DNA from: Jiulongibacter sp024742395
GTDB lineage: Bacteria > Bacteroidota > Bacteroidia > Cytophagales > Spirosomataceae
Length of the DNA stretch: 64,000 bases
NCBI GenBank assembly: GCA_965249455.1
Contig: OZ252236.1
Coordinates: 1,550,001 to 1,614,000 of the forward strand
Reading direction: 5' to 3'
The notes below the pieces were generated by a model. It was not told where the DNA came from. It was given only the letters and a program-made list of their open reading frames with translations, and searched no databases. The translations under genes were made by a program, and so were the position numbers. Of this stretch, positions 60,923-64,000 are shown piece after piece (the stretch's first letter is position 1; each line of letters opens with the position of its first letter).

Positions 60923-61687
60923 TTATGCTTCAATGAAATTAAGCACTGTCTCTAAGAAATCCTGAGGTTTAGTGGCATGAATCCAGTGATTTGCACCTTC
61001 AATTGTTTTAAGGGTGGCATTGAGATATGTTTTACTCATATCTTCAAAATCTGAATCACTGATGTATGATGACTCAGAGCCTCTCATAAACAGAACCGGC
61101 TTGCTTATTTTCTTCTCGCCCGAAATCTCTGATCCAATCTGATAAATATTTTCGGTAATCACAGGTATATTTATTCTCCAGTCAAAGCCACCTTCATCTG
61201 TTCTATAAATATTTTTCAGAATAAACTGTCTTTCGCCAAAATCAGAAACATACTGACTGAATATTTCTTCCGCCTGTTTTCTACTCTCTAACGTTTTAAT
61301 TGGAATGGCATTTAGACCTTCCAGAATATGCTGATGGTGGGTAGGGTAGAACTTACTGGCAATATCTACAACAATTAGTTTTTCGTAATTATCATACTTC
61401 TGAGCAAATTGCATGACAGTTTTCCCTCCCATAGAATGGCCCATAATAATAGGATTGTCTATGTTATTCTCAACCAAAAAATTGTTGAGGTCGTCAGCCA
61501 TAACATCGTAATTAAACTCATCTGAGCGTGGCGATTGTCCATGATTTCTGGCATCGAGCAGATAAACTTCCATATTGTTTTCTGCCAGTTTTTTGGAAAC
61601 TGTAAATAAGTTGTCGCTTGCACCAAACACACCGTGAAGAATTACCAAAGGCTTTCCTTCTCCTAACTTTCTGAAAAATAGATTCAT
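60923..61687 (-). CDS. Alpha/beta hydrolase, YbfF-like
   Basis: The 254-residue protein has the oxyanion-hole motif VILHGVFGASDNL, DARNHGQSPRS, and the nucleophile elbow GHSMGGKTVMQFA; the catalytic His is in GANHWIH and the Asp/Glu region lies in FMRGSESSYIS. This order matches the YbfF esterase group. Substrate unknown. Its stop codon is adjacent to the YjbQ start, so the two are co-transcribed. Confidence 0.92.
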   Translation of the reverse strand: MNLFFRKLGEGKPLVILHGVFGASDNLFTVSKKLAENNMEVYLLDARNHGQSPRSDEFNYDVMADDLNNFLVENNIDNPIIMGHSMGGKTVMQFAQKYDNYEKLIVVDIASKFYPTHHQHILEGLNAIPIKTLESRKQAEEIFSQYVSDFGERQFILKNIYRTDEGGFDWRINIPVITENIYQIGSEISGEKKISKPVLFMRGSESSYISDSDFEDMSKTYLNATLKTIEGANHWIHATKPQDFLETVLNFIEA

Positions 61688-61774
61688 TCGCCGTTTATCA
61701 TTTTTTTATTGGGCTGTAAAAATAATTCATTCATTTTGAAAGTTTATTGTTGAAAGCTATTACTATACCGTCAT

Positions 61775-62884
61775 ATGAAACCTTTTCAATTTATTACCAG
61801 GTTTTTCCAGCGTGAACGTTCAAGCGTTGAAAAACCTTACTTCGATTTCGAAAGTGATTTGTCCTATGAAGAATCGTCTTCTTCTGTGGCAATTCAGTCT
61901 GAGCCTGCAATGAATGAGCAGGAGGATACTGCCATGGCAAATGATCTGGTCAGTATTCCGATGAAATCTGAACCAGAATTGCCTCAATGGATGAGAGATG
62001 AAGAGGCACTTCGTGATGAGGGTGTAATTTTTGGCTTATCAGAAGCTTCGGCGGAAGATAAAATACAGGTAATATCTTCAGTATTTTCAGAAAGGGCTGC
62101 GGATAGTGAAAAGAGAGTTGAGTTACTTTCAGAGCAAATTGGTGAGTTTAATCTGAAAATAAGCCAATTGGAAAAGAAAATAGAAGAAAACCAAAATAAG
62201 CAGGAAACCTTTGAGAAGGCTGACTGGCAGCCTCATCAGTTGCCACGCACCAGTATTAGTCTCCTTCTTTCTGTTATTATGGCCTGTGGCAATGTCTTTC
62301 TCATAGACCATGTGCTCGCCTATAGTTTTCCTGAAACACATATTTTTGTTACGATCGGTGTCTTTTTTGCCGGCATGTTTAGCCTGTTTTCGGGTAAGTC
62401 TTTTTTGCAGCACTCAGATGAAGTGGTGGACATTCGAAGGATATTCCAGGAAGTACTCCTACCATTTGCGTCCTCATTATTTGTGTTTTTGCACGCTTTA
62501 TCTAGTTTACCCACCGGACAAGCCATTGGCTTATTCTTCTTTACTTTTTCCCTATTTCTTTATTCAGGGAAGCTGTTTTTAGAGAACGTGAGTTTGATAA
62601 AAAGAGATATAGACGCCTGGGGAGCCAATCAAAAACTAAAACGAAACCTGGACAAACGCATTCCTGAACTTGAAGAAACCATCGCTGATTTGCACCTGAA
62701 AATTGATGAAATAAGAGTGGAAAAATGGAAGATCATTCCTGAACTAAATAAGGCTGAGAGTAAGGTGGTTGAATTGGCTAATCAAAAGCAAGCCATGATA
62801 CACCTCTTTGAAAGCGAATTTAAATTGGCCAGGTCATACAGAGATAAATTGACCAGAACTCAAATAAAAAATATTGTTGATTAA
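61775..62884 (+). CDS. Coiled-coil/four-helix membrane protein 1, function unknown
   Basis: The 369-residue protein has an acidic, disordered N-terminus (1-90), a coiled coil (about 100-155; RVELLSEQIGEFNLKISQLEKKIEE), about four hydrophobic helices (160-280; LPRTSISLLLSVIMACGNVFLI, IFVTIGVFFAGMF, LLPFASSLFVFLHALSSL, AIGLFFFTFSLFLYSG) and a second coiled coil to the end. I do not recognise the family. The next gene, 13 bp downstream, has the same overall plan, so the two products may form one membrane complex. Confidence 0.7.
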   Translation: MKPFQFITRFFQRERSSVEKPYFDFESDLSYEESSSSVAIQSEPAMNEQEDTAMANDLVSIPMKSEPELPQWMRDEEALRDEGVIFGLSEASAEDKIQVISSVFSERAADSEKRVELLSEQIGEFNLKISQLEKKIEENQNKQETFEKADWQPHQLPRTSISLLLSVIMACGNVFLIDHVLAYSFPETHIFVTIGVFFAGMFSLFSGKSFLQHSDEVVDIRRIFQEVLLPFASSLFVFLHALSSLPTGQAIGLFFFTFSLFLYSGKLFLENVSLIKRDIDAWGANQKLKRNLDKRIPELEETIADLHLKIDEIRVEKWKIIPELNKAESKVVELANQKQAMIHLFESEFKLARSYRDKLTRTQIKNIVD

Positions 62885-62897
62885 TTAAGCCGAAACC

Positions 62898-64000
62898 ATG
62901 GAGAATAGAGATTATCAGGAAGGATTTAAAAATGGTTTGGGCAGTATTGAGCCCGAACATTTTCAGGAGTACGTGAGTGCTGAGGTTCAGCAAGAATGGA
63001 TTAAGGAGAGGTTGACAGAGAATCAATCAAGATTGGAGACGATTTCAAAAAAGCTGGATAATTATGCAACTAGTCAGCAGCCTTTGTATCAGAGTTATTT
63101 AATGAAATCTGGCGAAGCAGAAATGCTGGGTAAGGAGCTAGAGCAGTTTCAAGCGGAAATGAGCACTTATGAAGCTGAACGACTTGCTGCTGAGGAGGCA
63201 AAAAGAGAAAAGAAAACTCCCTATGCTCTTCTGGCTGGGGTATTGTACTTATTAGCAGGTATAGCTTTTGTGGTAGGTGATTTAATTATCTCGCATGAAA
63301 TAGTAGCTTATGCCCTAAATATCAGAAACACAAATGAAGCCTGGGCATTTGCTATTGGCTTGGCTTCATTATCAATTCTGTTAAAACCTGCTTATGAGCG
63401 TTTGGTAGAAGAACCGTATTTAAAGAATCAAGGTAAAAAGCTTTATGGGGCCTTTCAGATTGTCCTTTTGGTGGTCTCTGTAGGCACCTTAGTTGTATTG
63501 GGTTGGTTTAGATATGAGGCTTACAAGACCGATAAACTTAAAGAAGGGATAAATCGTCAGATAAAATCATTACAGTTAGAAAGTACACCAATTGACCCTT
63601 CTATGGCCGTTGATGAAGGAGCTGTTTTGCAAAAAATAGAGCAGAAACTTCAGGAATATGATCAGTTGAATCTTGATTTAGTGAATAGCCCCTGGGCTAT
63701 GCTATCCTTTATTTTAAGTGGAGTTCTTTTTGCAATAGCCGGAGCCATTTGTTTGGGTATAGCTTTTCCTATTTTGCAAACATACTGGGTAAGAGGTTTG
63801 CAATTGAACCCTAAAATCAGACGTGCAAAACGTAGAATGAGGAAATTGAAGCCTAGAATGATAGAGGTACAGAAGAGACAGCATAAGGCAGCAGCAGAAA
63901 AAGAAAACTTCCAGAATAAACTTAATCTTTTAGAGGATGTTAAAGAGTTAAAGGAAGAAAGATCAGAAATAAAGAAAGAGAATAATCAGTTGGTTGAATT
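62898..64000 (+). CDS. Coiled-coil/four-helix membrane protein 2, 3' end outside window
   Basis: The ATG at 62898 opens a frame without a stop codon to the window end (367 codons). An N-terminal coiled-coil region (about 30-105) rich in Glu and Lys is followed by helices near 107-130 (PYALLAGVLYLLAGIAFVVGDLII), 150-165, 180-205 (FQIVLLVVSVGTLVVLGWF) and 270-295 (LSFILSGVLFAIAGAICLGIAF), with a periplasmic or cytosolic loop between the third and fourth, then a long basic coiled coil. The layout mirrors the previous gene. Function unknown. Confidence 0.75.
   Translation, partial: MENRDYQEGFKNGLGSIEPEHFQEYVSAEVQQEWIKERLTENQSRLETISKKLDNYATSQQPLYQSYLMKSGEAEMLGKELEQFQAEMSTYEAERLAAEEAKREKKTPYALLAGVLYLLAGIAFVVGDLIISHEIVAYALNIRNTNEAWAFAIGLASLSILLKPAYERLVEEPYLKNQGKKLYGAFQIVLLVVSVGTLVVLGWFRYEAYKTDKLKEGINRQIKSLQLESTPIDPSMAVDEGAVLQKIEQKLQEYDQLNLDLVNSPWAMLSFILSGVLFAIAGAICLGIAFPILQTYWVRGLQLNPKIRRAKRRMRKLKPRMIEVQKRQHKAAAEKENFQNKLNLLEDVKELKEERSEIKKENNQLVE

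Overview
This window is a stretch of a Bacteroidota chromosome, most likely a Cytophagales-type marine or soil bacterium. The evidence is the AT-rich coding DNA, the Bacteroidota promoter pattern (TTTG, 19-21 nt, TAnnTTTG), TonB receptors with CarboxypepD-like N-termini, a UpxY-type antiterminator opening the polysaccharide locus, PspC/GIN-domain fusions, and a giant secreted beta-helix protein ending in Gly-Cys-Asp. No rRNA, tRNA, CRISPR array or transposase was seen.

Layout. (1) 1-4434: the end of a nitrous-oxide-reductase maturation permease (NosY-like), a fasciclin lipoprotein, then a copper-linked operon: a small Cys protein, an MbnP-like lipoprotein, an MbnH-like di-haem enzyme and an outer-membrane barrel. 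(2) 4440-8620: a siderophore-type TonB receptor behind a promoter flanked by two near-identical 23-bp palindromes (Fur-like), followed by a PepSY reductase-like protein and two small Cys-containing proteins. (3) 8640-10774: dihydrofolate reductase, convergent with an ECF42-type sigma factor and its YCII partner. (4) 11011-13789: a TPP riboswitch followed by four overlapping genes: a SAM methyltransferase, a PurM/HypE/ThiL-like kinase-fold protein, a ThiE-like protein with substituted active-site residues, and a Trm112-like zinc protein. I regard this as the best candidate for an undescribed system. (5) 13844-20119: a glycosyltransferase, a BatA-like protein, and a padR-pspC-methyltransferase operon with a likely PadR operator. 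(6) 20427-32050: a LuxR-type regulator, a lone LytTR regulator and a 3449-residue repetitive beta-helix protein.

(7) 32051-53955: a complete Wzx/Wzy-type exopolysaccharide locus. It has a long leader with hairpin, UpxY antiterminator, Wza-like and Wzc-like export proteins, flippase, nitroreductase-like protein, two pyruvyl-transferase-family proteins, polymerase, three glycosyltransferases, an unknown lipoprotein, a YjbH (GfcD)-like function apparently split over two genes, two adjacent decayed genes, the WcaJ-like initiating phosphoglycosyltransferase, and a convergent CpsB/YwqE-type tyrosine phosphatase that would oppose Wzc. (8) 54024-64000: housekeeping and miscellaneous genes: a DUF1080 protein, Crp-family regulator, AlkA-type glycosylase, LysM lytic transglycosylase, TatA, YkvA, malate dehydrogenase, YjbQ, an alpha/beta hydrolase, and two consecutive coiled-coil/four-helix membrane proteins, the last running off the window.

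All calls come from reading the sequence; no database search was possible. Family names rest on remembered motifs.
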